Origin: Allodiplogaster sudhausi
Taxonomy: Eukaryota; Nematoda; Chromadorea; Rhabditida; Diplogasteridae
Length of the DNA stretch: 64,000 nt
Direction of reading: 5' to 3'
NCBI GenBank assembly: GCA_945643635.1
Contig: CALZFC010000035.1
Span: 435,001-499,000, forward strand
Part shown: positions 1-14,010 of the stretch, piece by piece
Position numbering within the stretch: the first letter of the stretch is position 1
Layout of the letters: each line of letters starts with the position of its first letter
Notes under the pieces: model-generated
The model's database searches: none
What the model was told of the DNA's origin: nothing
What the model saw: only the letters and a program-made list of their open reading frames with translations
Made by a program: the position numbers and the translations under genes

Positions 1-826
1 TACTACTTGTCATAAACACACGCGCGCACACGCACGCTCTGAGAGCTCTGAATGGAAAAGAGGCGAGTGAGTGGATGAGAGGAGAGGAGAAGAGAGGAGA
101 GGAGACACTAGATTTGTGCAGCAGCACATGACAATCACCAGCAGATCTCCGGCCAGTCTCGAGTTGTAAACAAGTTAACGGAGAGGAAACAAAGCAAGTC
201 TTACGAAATGAGTTAAGAAAAAAAGTCCACAAACGGAATCTGTACTATACATATATGTATGTACGTAAATACTTTAAAAGTAGAAAAGTACTTAACATAT
301 GCTCTCTATTACAAAAGTTGAAAAGTAGAAAGTGAGAAGGGAACAAGGGGAAAAGTGATAAGATCACATACATACATGTCTGCGCATAGTAACTCATTGT
401 CAGCTCGAACTGAGAGAGGCCGTCCTTATTATTCTGCTCTCGGTGTGATTGTTGGCTGCCTTAGGATGTGTATGGAGAGAGAGAGAAGTCCCGAAATGAG
501 GCCGTGGACCGGAGGAAAGGGGGAAGAGAGAGCGAGAACAGTGCAGTTGATCTCATCAGCACACATCCATGTGCCGAGATAGAGAGGGAGAGAGAGAGAG
601 AGAGGAAGAGAGGGTAAAAAAGAGAGAGTATGAGAAAGCTTCAGAGAGAGGAGGAGTGACCAAGAAAGAGAGATAAAGATGGAGGAAGAGCGAAAGGAGA
701 TTTAGAGATAGAAGATAACTGAACTCTTTCGCTCAACATCAAATGTACATTCATCTTCGTTCTCTTGCCCTTTATTTCTCTCTGTATCTTTCTCTAACTG
801 TATCCATCTCAAAGTGTCTCGCTATG

Positions 827-872
<46 letters not shown>

Positions 873-1482
873 ATTTCGTTTTCTCTCTCTCCCTCTCAAT
901 AATACTTCTCGACCACTGTCCAAACGGGTTCGTTCACAATCTTTCCCTTGACAAGAGTGAATGATAACAGCAAACGCTACCTCCGGTCGATAGTCTTCGT
1001 TCGAACAAACATTAATAAAGTCCAAGGAAGTTGAGAACGATAAGTGAAAAAAATGCCCTTTTAATCGGCTAAATAAAAACAAGAAAGAAAACGAATATTC
1101 AACGAAAAAACAAGTGAATAAGAAAATTCAACGAAAAAAAAGAGAATATCAAAATTCAAGGAAACGTACTACTATGAGCCTTTTTCTTGGAGGCATACAA
1201 ATTCCATCCTTCCAGATGTGGAAAAGTTCACGACTACATGAATGAATGCAATATACGAAACACACACACCACTGTCATTACACGTCATTTTGTTAAGAAA
1301 TGGGGATGGAAGGTATATATATGCAGTTAAACAGCGCAGAACGTCATAGGCATTATATGGTGGGGGAAAAATATTAAAACATGACTCCTTTGCATTGTTT
1401 AAAAAAAGTAAGTATACATTGATTACTTTTCCATGTTGCGAAACGGCGATATAAAAAAAAAGAGAAGAAAGCGGTAGGAGTA

Positions 1483-1733
1483 TGCTTAGGCTCGATAAGA
1501 GGTTTCTTAGGCTAGGTAAGAGGTTTCTTACAATTAGGCTTGGTAAGAGGTTTCTTAGGCCTAGGTAAGAAGGTTCTTAAGTAAGGTAAGTGGTTTCTTA
1601 GGCTAGATAAGTGGTTTCTTTGGGAAGGTAAGAAGTTTCTTAGGCTAGGTAAGTGATTTCTTTGTCTAGGTAAGAAGTTCCTTAGGCTAGGTAAGAGGAT
1701 TCTTACCTTCGGCTAGGTAAGAGATTTCTCAGC
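1483..1733 (+). repeat. Tandem array, ~20-bp unit containing splice-site consensus
   Basis: About 12 imperfect copies of a 20-23 bp unit of the form GGTAAGAGGTTTCTTAGGCT. Copies differ by single substitutions (aagtgg, aagaag, aagtga) and by small insertions such as caatta. Each unit holds AG|GTAAG, the donor consensus, followed by TTTCTTAG|G, the acceptor consensus. No coding exon lies nearby. Confidence 0.9.
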
Positions 1734-3278
1734 CGACTAACATCCCTTCTTCCCGGTCACATCACACTCTCTAGCTGGACCCGATGTTTGCCATCTACAG
1801 TATGCCCCTTGGGGTGAGTGTACTGTCTTTAGCCTCTTTTCACGCGCTTGTGAACGTGGAGGGCGATGGCGAATTGTTTACGGTACAGAATAAATTTGTG
1901 TCGAGTAAACAACACTCTTAGTTTCCCCTGTGGAGAGGGCACACAGCCTAGCCTAGGCATACATATTTTGCCAGCTTCCTTTCTCTCTCTCTCGCTATTG
2001 TCTTTGTATCCTTTACTCAAAATCTCTCTCTCTCTCTTTCTCTCTCCCTCTTTCTCTCTCTCTCGTCATCCTCTCTTCTTTTCTCCCCTTCCCCTTATCT
2101 CTAATTTCTCGGTATTTCTCACTTCTCTCCTTTTCGCCTTATCTCCTCTACTCCTCAACTATGCGTATTTCCCTCTCTATTTTTCTCTCTCTCTTTCGCT
2201 CTCTCTCTATATTTCTCACTCTCTTTTCGCTCTCTCTCTCAATTTCTCTCTCTCTCTCTCTCTTTCGCACTCTTTCTCGCTCTCTCTCTATTTCTCTCTG
2301 CATTCCCGTTCTCTCTCTCTCTCGCCTATACCTGTTGATGTTTCCCTCCTCATGCCCAAGTAACCTCTCTAGCATCGCCGACTAGGCACCGATCACGTTT
2401 CTCTCGCCTATTGATTGTCTCTCTCTCTCTACCACATACACAGACAAACACGGAGAATGGAAACAAAGAAACAGCGAGAGAGAGAAAGAGAGAGAGAGAA
2501 GGAGAGAGAGACAGAGAGAGAGAGAGACAGAGAGAGAGAGAGTGAGAAAAGACAAGCAGAGGAATAGCCCATCCTCCGTTTTCCTGTGGCAAGAATAGAG
2601 CAGGCTGAATCGGCAACGAGTTTAGCGAAGCACACATGTATGCATGTACATACATAGTCATCTTCATATTATGAGAAACCCACAGGACAGGTAGCAACCC
2701 CTCTGGTTGGCAGAAGATAATTGGGTTAACCATAGCAACGAAAACGACCTACAGCTATGTATCATGCTAAAGATTTACGAAATACTAGAAAGATTTTACT
2801 CTTTAGCTCTCTGGAGCTTTTCCAGAAACGATCGTTCAACGATAAGAAGTATGGAAAGGGATAAATATCTTGATCAGTAGAGATAAAAAGATTTTTTTGA
2901 ATTTTTTTTCCTTCCATGAGTCATAGCACAATAAGGAGAACCGTCTGAGCAATAAAAGGGAGGGTCTATTTGAGATTAGACGCTTTTTAAGCAACTTAAA
3001 ACACCAATTGAAATCCAGTTCTAGTTATGGAGATGAAGAAATTGCTTCGCAAGAGCCACGCTCTTATATACATATTTAGAAACTCAGGAATAAGCAGGTA
3101 ATAAAAATAATTATAAACGATATAGTCTAAGTAGCACCGTAATGCAAGAAAGAAAGAAGTCGCGCAACTCATGCGCGTGCAAGGGAAGACAATAGTTATT
3201 ATTAGCTGTAACTTTACAATGATAACGAGAGGAATAAGGAGAGAGAGAAAGAGAGAAAGTGAGAGAGAAAGAGAAAGT

Positions 3279-3330
<52 letters not shown>

Positions 3331-3757
3331 AGCGACACCTCAAACATTTCTCATAAGCTTGCTCACATGATGAGGTTGCGCTTCCTTCTTTCTCAACAAT
3401 TGACTGTTTGCGATTCGACTAATGGATGGGCTAAAAGGAAGGCTGCTCTTAATCATGCCACTGAGTTTTTTTTTAAACAAGTAGAAAGTTTACTCGCTAA
3501 GAGAGTTTACAAAGACAAAAAAGATGGACCGGAGCTGCTAAGACTTTTTATTTCTGAAATGTAGCTAACTCTTTTTCAGAGGCAATAAAAATAGCTGCAC
3601 GAAGGATATTCGATTCGAGGAGATAGGCCCTTCAGGTCTACGCAGAAGAGTCAGGGGAGGCATGGAGGTAATGAAGCAGCGCTTCAGGAGAAGCGAGAGG
3701 AAGAATGGGGGAAAGAGAGACAGACGACGAGAAAGAATCAAATAGAGAGCAAGAGAT

Positions 3758-3790
<33 letters not shown>

Positions 3791-3992
3791 AAGAAAGAGA
3801 GAAAGAGAGAGAGAAATAAAGACGAGAAGAAGAAGTAGAAAACAGCTGCTGTCTTCACCAATGCCGGCTCCTTCATCACACAATTGATATGGCCTCCTTC
3901 TTCACCTACGCTCTCCTACGCAGCACGTCTGGCGCTCTTTTTCCCTCCTCTTTCTTTCTTTCTCTCCCTTTCTCTCCTTCTCTTTCTCTTTC

Positions 3993-4029
<37 letters not shown>

Positions 4030-4733
4030 GGGATATATTGCAGCGTCTTGCATTATGCCACCACAGAAAGATTGCAGATTGCACGATGTAAAAATATAGA
4101 ACAAGTCATCTACGTAAAATTTGTTTATTAAAGGGAATAGCATATGAATGATACAAAGAATTTTTATTGTATTGCGAGATAATTAGAATACATTAAGCAA
4201 ATAGGCATGCCGTATAGAATGTGCAGATATCGATGAGGCAAGCATAAGTAATGAGACTGGGCGGACGGGCGGAGGGAGGGGGGAGGAAAGGAGAGGAACG
4301 AAGCAACGGCGGAACGGAACTCTGACGCGAACGCTCTCGTTGTCCACGCTCGGAGATAAAGAAGTGGCACACGGGAGGGAACGAGGAGGATGAGAGAAAA
4401 AGAAGTAGGCGAAGAGGAGGGATAAGGAAAGGGAGAGGAGACATTCGAGAGACAAAGAGAGAGACAGAGAGAGACAGAGAAAGAGAGTGAGAGAGACAGA
4501 GAGAGAGACAGACAGAGACAGAGAGAGAGGGAGAGAAAGAGAAACGGCGAAAGCGAGAAATTTCAAGATGAGTAAGAGAAAGGAAGCCTCAACACCGGGC
4601 GGTAGAAGGATCCACTAAAAAGAAGGACGAAAGAGAAGCAGAAAAGTTTCGAGAATTAAGCAAATGAAATAACAGTAGCGGAGAGAAAGATAGGGAAAGA
4701 AAGATGGAGATATAGTGAGAAAGAGGGAGAGTG

Positions 4734-4778
<45 letters not shown>

Positions 4779-5175
4779 GAACAGTAATAAGGTTGTGTTG
4801 AACAGGCATGGATGGATGTATCGAGAAGAATGAGAGAAGAGTCTGGCAAAAAAGAAGAGCAGAGTATGAGAAGGTTCGAGCAATGGGATAGGGAGCGCGT
4901 GGAATTCCGCATGCGGAGAGTGGAGCAGAGAATGGAATTTAGGCAGGTAATGGAGTGGAGAGATAAAAGGGGTGGGAGAGGGAGAGAGAGAAAGTAAATA
5001 CAGGCAAACGAGGAAAATAAGTGGAGAGAGAGAGGCCGGGAAAGATAAAGAGAATGAGGAGAGGTAAAAGTAAGATTACGTGGAGCAAAGAGCGGCTGGA
5101 AAGAAGTCGTTGAGCTTGCAAGGGAATGGGGAGGGGGTGGAGAGTGGGTAGAGAGAGAGGGTAGAGATGGACGCG

Positions 5176-5224
<49 letters not shown>

Positions 5225-5303
5225 ACGCCAAGACAGAGGAGGGAAATTTGGGCGTCCGCCCGGTGCTGTGTAACTGCGTGTGCACGAAGGAGTCAGGGAA
5301 AGA

Positions 5304-5340
<37 letters not shown>

Positions 5341-5690
5341 AATAGAGGAAAAAGAGAGAGGATAGGATGAGAGGGGAGGAGAGAAAGATAGAGATGCAAA
5401 GAGACTAGAAGAAAAATGCTCGCTTCGACATGCCGACAGGCAGCGGAGGCGCCATCTACATTCACTTATTAAATCAATCAGATCGAGCAAGCAGAACATC
5501 TGGCATGCACATGGGAAAACGGCCTATTTCTAACTCCTTTAAATCGTTTCCTTGTTTTAAGACTTTGCGGGTGAAGCCATTCCTACGAATGAGCGCAAGT
5601 AAAGAATATGTAATATGAAATGTCCATTTTGTGTCAGGAACGTTGGCAACGCCTCGAAACATCAAGGCGCGTGCTGATCGCAAGACAACA

Positions 5691-5849
5691 CACACAAAAA
5701 TATTGTTTGAAACAAACATTGTCTCTGTGCAAAACTGAAACAATATTGTTTGATATATCAAACAATGAAAACAAATTGTTTGACATATCAAACAATATTG
5801 TTTCAGTTTTGCCCCAAAACAATGTTGTTTCAAACAATTTTTTTGTGTG
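5691..5849. mobile_element. Small inverted-repeat element (MITE-like)
   Basis: A 159-bp near-palindrome with arms of about 72 bp. The left arm starts CACACAAAAATATTGTTTGA and the right arm ends with its near-complement (CAAACAATTTTTTTGTGTG). The arms share an inner block containing AAACTGAAACAATATTGTTT and the core is a TATCAAACAAT mirror. Arms differ by a few substitutions and short indels, so it is not a fresh insertion. It has no coding capacity and no target duplication I can fix with certainty. Family unknown. Confidence 0.7.
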
Positions 5850-6457
5850 AAAGTAGGAAAAAAAGTTTATTTATTTATTTAAATTACTTCAAACTGATAT
5901 AATGTGCACTACACGTGGATAACCTTGCACATACATAGCAAGAGCATTCGAAAAAGTAGTTAAAGATGCGAGAAAGAAAAAAAAAAGTACTCTAACCATA
6001 AGATGCGCGCCAGTTTTCCTTCAAAATCTATAGAAGTTGAAAGTTGAAAATAGGAAAAGAGGGATGAAAGTTGAGTATAAGACGGCAAAAGGGGAAAAAG
6101 AAAGGGAAATTGGAGCGATTGTAGCAAGAGACGAGTACTATGTATGCAATTTTACTCGTCTCTCAGAGTCAGCCAGCAACTCTTCTCTTAATCTCACCAT
6201 CATCGCTGCATGCGTAGGGAGCGGAGGTTCTTATGCGCATAGTTTTCTACTTTTCCCGTGTACCTTTATTCCCCCCCCTCTTTTCCACTCTGCTTCTTTC
6301 ATCACTCTCTCTCGCTTTCTCTCTGCTTCTCTCTGCTTCTCTCTTTTGCCCCACTTCTTTCATCTCTCACTCCGCTTCTCTCCCTCTCGCTCCCTCTTTC
6401 TCTCTCTCCATCTATTTCTCTCTCTCTCTCTTTCTCTCTCTCCTCTCTCTCTCTCTC

Positions 6458-6491
<34 letters not shown>

Positions 6492-7929
6492 TTCACTTTG
6501 CTTTGTAAATCCCTTGCACGCCTACCGATCTGGCCATTTCGCCATGCAGCCAACCATCACAATTCGCTGCGGATGCATCCGTTCTCTCATCAATGTCTCT
6601 ACTATCTCTTCTCTCTCTCTCTTTCTCGCTCTCTTTTCTCTCTCTCCCTCTTACTCTCTCTCTCTCCTACTCTCTCTCTCTCACTCTGCTACTCTAACTG
6701 CCTAGCACAGTGTCTCCTCACTGTCTTTCTCATTGCCAGGGCGCTACCTGTTAGACAGGCAAACTAACACGCCCAAAAAGTTTACGCCAATCTCTCGATT
6801 CTTCGCGAACATTCCAGCGCCCTTTCCATACTGTTTTCATCAGTGATGTCTGCTCTAGTCTGTCCTGAAGAATTCCAATTCCCGAGAATTTCGAAATTCC
6901 AGATTGCTATCTCCATTATTCATGTGTGTTTCTCATGTCTATTCCTCACCTACATACATACATATTTTCCAGCTCAAAATAGGATGGGAATAAACTGAAA
7001 TTCCACAGCTTTTCACCGAGGCACCATCTACTATTTTTGTAGAAGGAGATGCCGCTTATAAACAGATTGTTGCAGAACAGATGGGATAGTATACAACAAC
7101 CAAGCAGCTAGAAATAATAGACAGGAAGTGATGGTGAACGGGCAGAACATTCGCGAGGAGGCTTCTCCTCTCATGACGAAAACGACAACAACATTGTCTT
7201 GCACACCTTCTTAAGATACTTTTCCATTCAAGAGGATGACGCGACATCCTCTTGAAAGGAAAAGTGTGAGGTGGGCTTCTTTCTCTTTGCGGATCTCTTG
7301 CAAGGGAGGACAATGATGACAAATTCTTGACGAATTCGACACATTCTATCTCTTGATTCGTAACGATAGCACTTTTGAAGTCGCGCAATCATAGTAAGAA
7401 CTGCGAATTCTGAAGCAAAGAAGTGGCTAAAATATTATTAAGAGAAATAATTTTTCTTTCGTCTCCAGAATGCGTTCCTTAATCCTTCTTATTCTCTTTC
7501 TCCATTAGTGAAGTATTGTTTACATCACATTCGAAGGCGTCGTTTTAGTATAGGGAACACGGTGAGCATCTCAAAATCAGTTGCTAATATCAAATCAGAA
7601 TATCACATAATGTTTCAAAAGTTCTGAGGTCTGTATTTATGCAAATGAGCAGAATGATGCTCTTTTTTCAGTGCTGAAGAGATAAGTGGACACTCCGGTG
7701 ATTAAACGCATACAAATACATGGATACATATCGCCATCTTTTGTTTGGGCAATTTAGCGCGTTTTTTTGTCTCGATTAGAAGTACAGCCGGTATGTAAAA
7801 GTCTCCAGCCAAGTGACATGCATTGCGAGATCCAGTCAGTTGATAGTTGAGCTATGGAGAAAGACAGTATGGATATGCAAGGTTCTAATAACTAAGAGAG
7901 ATTCAGAAGGATGGCAAAGCAGAGTGAAT

Positions 7930-7950
7930 GTGACAGGGAGAGAGGGAGGC

Positions 7951-7991
<41 letters not shown>

Positions 7992-9196
7992 TGAGAGAGA
8001 GAAAGAGAGAGGGAGAGAGAGGGAGAGAGATTGAGAGAGGGACAGAAAAAAACGAGGACAGAGATAGGTATCAACAACAACATCGAGCGGGAGATGACTA
8101 GAGGAAAGAGAGAGAAAGGGAGAGTGAGAAAGAGAAAAAGCGAGCGAGAGAGGGTAGAGAAAGAGAGGGAGAAAAAAGCGAAAAGAGAATGAGTAGCTGC
8201 GGACACTTGGTTTTGTTGCTAAATCAGAAGGGCACGGTCGGCCTCATCGGGAAAGGGGACGGGATGACGTGGCGAAGAAGAGAGAGAGAGAGATGAAGAG
8301 AGAGAGAGGGGGGAGAGAGAGAAACAAAAGCGAGGACGCAAGGACAGCGAAAGAAAGGAAAAGAAAACAAACTGAGGCATCATTGCCTTTGAAAATGGGG
8401 GGAGAAAGATAGAGCGGGAAAGAAAGACAAAACATTGCAGCACTCGGCCATTGTTTTGAGATTACCAATGTACAGGCGGAGAGGGACGGAGAAATCAGGG
8501 TACAGAGAGATTAAAAAAGAGAGAGAGAAAGAGAGAGAAAGAGATAGAGAGAAAAAGAAAGAGGGAGAGGAATGGAGAAAAGGGACAGAACGAAAAGCAG
8601 TGCGATCATGGACACTGAAGAGTTTTGTGATTGGTAGGCGGAGCGGAGAGGGATGCTTGCTGGACAAGAAGAAGAAGACGGCGGCGAAGAAACCATCCTC
8701 TTCCCTCCAGATCCAGAGTACGGACTGGCACAAGATCTTTCTAGAAGAGGAGGAGAGGAGGAGAGGGGGAGAAGCATCTCTTGTCAGCATTCCCCTCTTC
8801 CTTCTTCCTTCTTCGTTGTGCTCCCCGCCCCTGCCTCCTCAATCATGGGCTTCTCATCATGCGCATCATGAACAGACAGAGTCGCCAAACGAAGACATCA
8901 TCAGACACGAGTGTGAGGTTCACCAGCCAGCCAGCCAGGAGTCTTACGGCGGAATTTGACGACGCCCATCGGCACAGTATCTTCTGCTCTGCAACCTCAC
9001 CACTTCGAGTAAACCCAGAATCCACCCATAATATCCCCAAGAATCACATCTCCATTCGCTGCTCATTAGCAAGAATTATTTTCCTTTTTTTAATTATTAT
9101 CTTTTCTCGACCGACAGCACCTGCCCATCCCTATATGGACATACATACTACATAATTGCAATGCCCGTCCTTCCTATCAACAAACCAATACGTCCG

Positions 9197-9248
<52 letters not shown>

Positions 9249-9987
9249 CGTCACCAGCCTATGGCACTGTACTGGGATCCGGAAAACGATGCTATGCAAG
9301 AGAGAAGAGAGCATCCAGCATCGTTCTCCGATCGCAGCACAGTCAGCGTGGCGAGCCAGTCCCTTTTGCGGTAATAGTACTAAAATAGTACTATCTCTTG
9401 TAACTTTTAGTATTACTGTATCTCAAATAGTATTATCCCCTATAACTTTAGTATTATTGTATCTAAAATAGTACTACCTCTTGTATTTTTTTTTGAAACT
9501 TTTATTTCCCTCGAGAGACGTGCAAAGGATTCAAGCTTCAGCCCGTTCTCTGCTATCGTTGTCAGTGTCCAAACACACCTCGGTATCGAACCTGGCGACT
9601 TCCTGTCTCTCAAGTTCTCTCTCTCTCTCTCTTCTCCACTTCTCTCTTCTCTATCTCTTCTCCTACTCTCTGTCTCTCTCTCACTCTTAATCTCTCTGCC
9701 TCTATCTCTATCTCTAACAACGTGCCCAATTTTTAACAATTTCTCGTTTATCCACCTCTGCCCTCTGGCCAGCTTCCTGTGCCGGTTGCGTTTTCCTTAC
9801 CCAAGAGAAGCTTCTATCAATCATTTCTCTATCTTGCTCTCTCAATGCCCACAGCCCTTTGACCATCTCAAGCGATCTCCAGCGTGAGACAATGCGCTCC
9901 TTTCACTATGGAAAAGGTTAGAGGGAGAAGAGGTTGAGTGAGAGAGAAAAGAGATAAATGAAAGGAGAGATGGACTGAGAGAGGGAG

Positions 9988-10031
<44 letters not shown>

Positions 10032-10484
10032 AAAATAAATGAGTGAGGAGGTCTCCGTCGAGGCCTGAGCCATTTGGCAGAGACCATACCTGACCAGCCC
10101 GGTTCGGTCAGCGATGCAATTAAGGCTCTCTCTCGTCACTGGTCAGGAGACTCACCACACAAGAGAGAGAGAGAGAGAGACTGAGTGAGAAGAAGAGAGA
10201 GAGAGACATCTCTGATGAAGAAGCTCTGACAGCTTCCCCCGGGGAAGACGACTTCTTTTTTTTCTTTTTTCTCTCATTTTTTTCTCTGCTACATAAGAAA
10301 AACTATCTCAACTTTAACTTTTTTGCATGCTGATTGATAGAATATTTATTTTTTTCCTCTGTTGTTTTCATTGTGGCCTCTCGGCAAACTGCCGCACTAC
10401 TTGCTCGTTATACGGAAGTTCGTCGCATAAATACTAGTGCGGTATGCAGATTGATTCGCTGTTTTTCTTCGTTTTTACTTCGTG

Positions 10485-10521
<37 letters not shown>

Positions 10522-13500
10522 CTCTCTTTCTCTACTTCATACTTTCACTCTCTCAGCTCTTTCTCTCTCACTCGCCCTCTTTCCCTTTCTTCATCAACAA
10601 GTCTCTGCCTCCCGGCGGGTGCAAGTTTACACGATATGATCCTCTTGATTGTTTAGTTATTGATAGTAGCAACAGCTGGAGATGAACGTTTCAGACAAAC
10701 GACATATCAGTTTTCTCCCCCTCTCTCTTTCTCTCTTTCTCTTGCCATCTCTCTCTCTCTCTCTTTTCCTCTCTCTCTCTTTCTTTCTCTCGCTCTCCCT
10801 CTTTTCTCTCTCGCTCTCGCTCTCTCTCTCTCTTTCTCTCTCTCTCTCTATCTCTTTCTTTCTCCCTCACTGTCTTGTGACGTAATCCAGATGAACCAAT
10901 TGTTCAATCCAGATGAAATAATTGTTCGTTGTGTTCGCGCTAACTGAACAATGAAAACTAAAAAAAGTCGACTGATTGTGAGCTATGGGACGGAACCTTT
11001 AACGCGCAAGAAATCGATACAATAAAATGGTTTGCCATATGAGACAATGCATGCACATATGTATATTCCAACAACAACCTTGTCATACTTTTGTCCATTT
11101 CTTCTGACAACTCTCACCTCTCTCTCTCTCTCTCTCTCTTGCTGTCTCTCTCTCTCTTTCTCTCTTTCAGTCTTCTCTCTCTCATTTCTCCCTCATTCCA
11201 TCTCTCTCTCTGTTTCTCACCATCTCTCACCTTTTCTCCCTCCTCGCCCGACTCACAGTCGCCTTCGCTTTGCTTTCCTTTTTAGTTTTCACAGGCAACG
11301 ATCTTAAATCTTTCAATCCCTCGTCCAGTCTATATTCTCTCCCTTTCTCTTTCTCTTTCTCTTTCTCTTTCTATTCGTCATACGATTTGCTATTCTCGCC
11401 GTCACTTAAGTCTGAGTGATCACTGAAGTGGTGCATATGCAAGAGTGAAAGAGAGAGAAAAAAAAGAGAGAGAGAGAAAGAAGGAGAAAGAAAGAGAGAG
11501 AGAGAAGGAAAGAGAGAGAGCAAGAAAGAGAGAGAAAGAGAGAGAGAGAATGAGAGTGAAGGAAGGGTGTAAGAGTACTAGAGAGACACTCTATATAAAG
11601 CAAAAAGAGTAAGATGAACAGAAGCCAATGAATAGCCTGGGAGAGACAGCGAGGGTGAGACAAGAGGGAAAGAAAGACATACAGAAGGAGAGAGTAAGAG
11701 AGAGGGAGAGAAAAGGAAAGAGTCGGAGACAGAGAAAGACAGAGAGAGACAGAGAGAGAAAGAGAGAGAGAGAGAAAGAGATCGTTTTGACTAAAGAAGG
11801 GGAAGAAAGATGATTATGCATGTTCTCTTCCCTAATCGACAGCCATCTTTCGATATCTCTCTCTCTCTCCCTCTCTCTCTCTCTTTCTCTTTCTCTCTCT
11901 CTCTCTCTCTGCAGTTGTAAGAGTGAGTGCGTACACTACGCATGCTTTGCATTCTCTCAACGCCATTTCTGGGCCACCCCCTCCACATTCCCAGTCGTGC
12001 ATCTTACAAATAAACTTTGTTTTATTGTCGATATACTCCTATTTATTTCTGTCCGAACATGAGACTTCATGCCGCCATGGTCTTCTCCTTTCTTACAAGC
12101 ATTGATTTGTTTGATCCCTTTGGTTTCATTCACTTTGCCGTTCATGAGCTGGGCAATGTTCTCTGCTGAGTAGATGGTGGACAAGAAAAGAGACAAGCAA
12201 AAAAAAAATCTCTTCTTTTTTTCTTGTTTCTCTACATGTCTCTTTTTTCCTTATATGTTACTCTCTCCACTATGTTTCAATCTCTTGCCATCTCTAATAG
12301 CGTCGCTTTGTGCTCCTCCACTGCCGCTATTCCCTGTCTGCCTCAGCGCGTTCGAGGTCATGCCTTGGGCGTCGTCGATGACTTTCTCTTGCTCTCTCTC
12401 TCTCTCTTTCTCCTCTTGCTCTCTTTCTCTCTCTTTCTCTCTCTCTATACCCTCTCTCTCTCTCCTCTCTCTCCTCTTGCTCTCTCTCTCTCCTCTCCTC
12501 TCTCTCCTCCACCATACCGTCACCCCTAACCTGCCCGGGTGGCGCGGGGAGCGGGTCGGAGGGAAGAGGGGAAATGTGATGTGAGAGAGGAGATAGGAGG
12601 GGGGCGCTTCAGTTCGGCTGGCTGGCTGGGCAGATCCGGTGATCCGCGCGATGGCAAAACGTGGCGGACAAACTGTGCTGTTTGCCCTTGTCTAAAAGCA
12701 TTTCTCTCTCTCTGTCTTTCTCTCTCTCTTTCTCTTTCTCTTTCTCTTTCTTTTTCTTTCTCTCTCTCAACCTCTCTCTCTCTCTCCCTCTCTCTCTCCA
12801 AACTCATGCATTTCATTTTCATCTATGCGCATCCATCCACACAGCCAGCTTCTCCTTCGTCGTTATCTCACAACCCCCGACCCGGTCACACTCTCTCTCT
12901 GTACGAATGCGCTGCTGCTTCCGGCTCGTGTTACGGAACAGAACGCGCGTCAAAGGCCAACCGATCTAGGGTGCTAAAACAGACCTTAATGAGATTGGAT
13001 GGCACGAAGCCATCAAACTGCAGAATGTTGAAGCAGTTATCCGAGTCAATGTGTAACAATTTACACAAGCGCATTGCATTAGGCTCACATGGGGGGGTTT
13101 TTTTTTAATATTTATTGGCAAGATTTCATGCATAATCAACAGCACTCTCGATGGGATGCGGACAGTTATATATTTATTTTAATGTTTTGCGCTCGATTTC
13201 ACACTGTGAGCTCCGGAGAGCTCCTTTAAAGTCTGGCACAAAAATTATTTGTGGATGACCTGTACAATGTGTCGCACATAACATGATTGCTATTCATTTC
13301 GCGCAGACTCTCCCTAACAACAAGTAATCACACAATATCGTCGTGCTCTCTTTCTCTACCCCACTCTCTCTCAACTTTACTCTCTCGCTTTTTTCGTTCA
13401 TTTCCAAGCACCCATTTTTCTAACTCTTGTTCTGCGAATCGGCGATATCTCTTTTTCTTTGCTTCTCGCTTCCTCTCATGCTCTCTCCGTCCCTCACTCT

Positions 13501-14010
13501 CTCGCTCTCTCTGTCCCTCTCTCTCTCTCTCTCACTTTCCGTCTCTCTCCCTTTATCGGCGCCGCTGTCTCACCCTCTGACCTAGCCTGCCTCCACCCGG
13601 TCCTGCCAAAGGACACCACCCGGAGGAGGTGGAAGAGGCTGCTGCAGTACAGTAGCAATTCGGGGAGGGTTGCGCGAGTGTGTGTTCGTTTTCCGAGTTT
13701 TGCTGTCGCTTGTGGGAGTGAACAAGCTAGAAAGTAGAAACTTCTTCTCTTCGACTGTCTCCCTCTCTCTTTCAATCCCACTCCCTCTTTCTCTATCCTC
13801 CCTCCCCTTCACTCTCTCTATCAATCCCTCTCTATCTCAATCTCTATCAATCCCTCTCCCTCTCTCTCCTTTCTTTCTCTGTCAATTCCGCTCCTTATCC
13901 CTCTCTCTCTCTCTATTTTTCTATCATTACCTAAATCTCTATATCCATCTCTATCAACCCTCACCCTCTCCTCTCCCTCTCCTCTCCCTCTCCCTCCCTC
14001 CAGCCTTCAC
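7930..14010. repeat. (CT)n/(GA)n microsatellite field, part 2
   Basis: Continuation of the polypurine/polypyrimidine region. GA-rich tracts lie near 7935-8035, 8270-8330, 8515-8570, 9985-10030, 11445-11555 and 11690-11785. CT-rich tracts lie near 9199-9250, 9615-9720, 10483-10520, 10710-10870, 11115-11215, 11855-11910, 12385-12515, 12705-12800, 13480-13560 and 13755-14045. Intervening DNA shows no gene I can support. Confidence 0.85.
9376..9490 (+). repeat. Short tandem repeat, ~45-bp unit, two and a half copies
   Basis: The motif pair AATAGTACTATCTC and TTAGTATTACTGTATCT recurs three times with substitutions between 9376 and 9490. The repeated parts carry AGTACT or AGTATTA half-palindromes, so single strands could fold locally. 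No coding content. Confidence 0.65.

Larger units (their letters stand above)
824..6700. repeat. (CT)n/(GA)n microsatellite field, part 1
   Basis: Long dinucleotide runs alternate in orientation along the + strand. CT-rich tracts lie near 832-900, 1980-2340, 3940-4025, 6295-6500 and 6600-6690. GA-rich tracts lie near 2470-2555, 3240-3335, 3715-3835, 4440-4540, 4735-4775, 5165-5225 and 5295-5400. Many are interrupted by single T, C or A bases, giving higher-order tetra- and hexanucleotide patterns. Confidence 0.9.

Noticed and set aside
1866..2363. 165-codon open frame on + strand
   Set aside because: Almost entirely Ser-Leu codons from CT repeats; no motif, no splice support.
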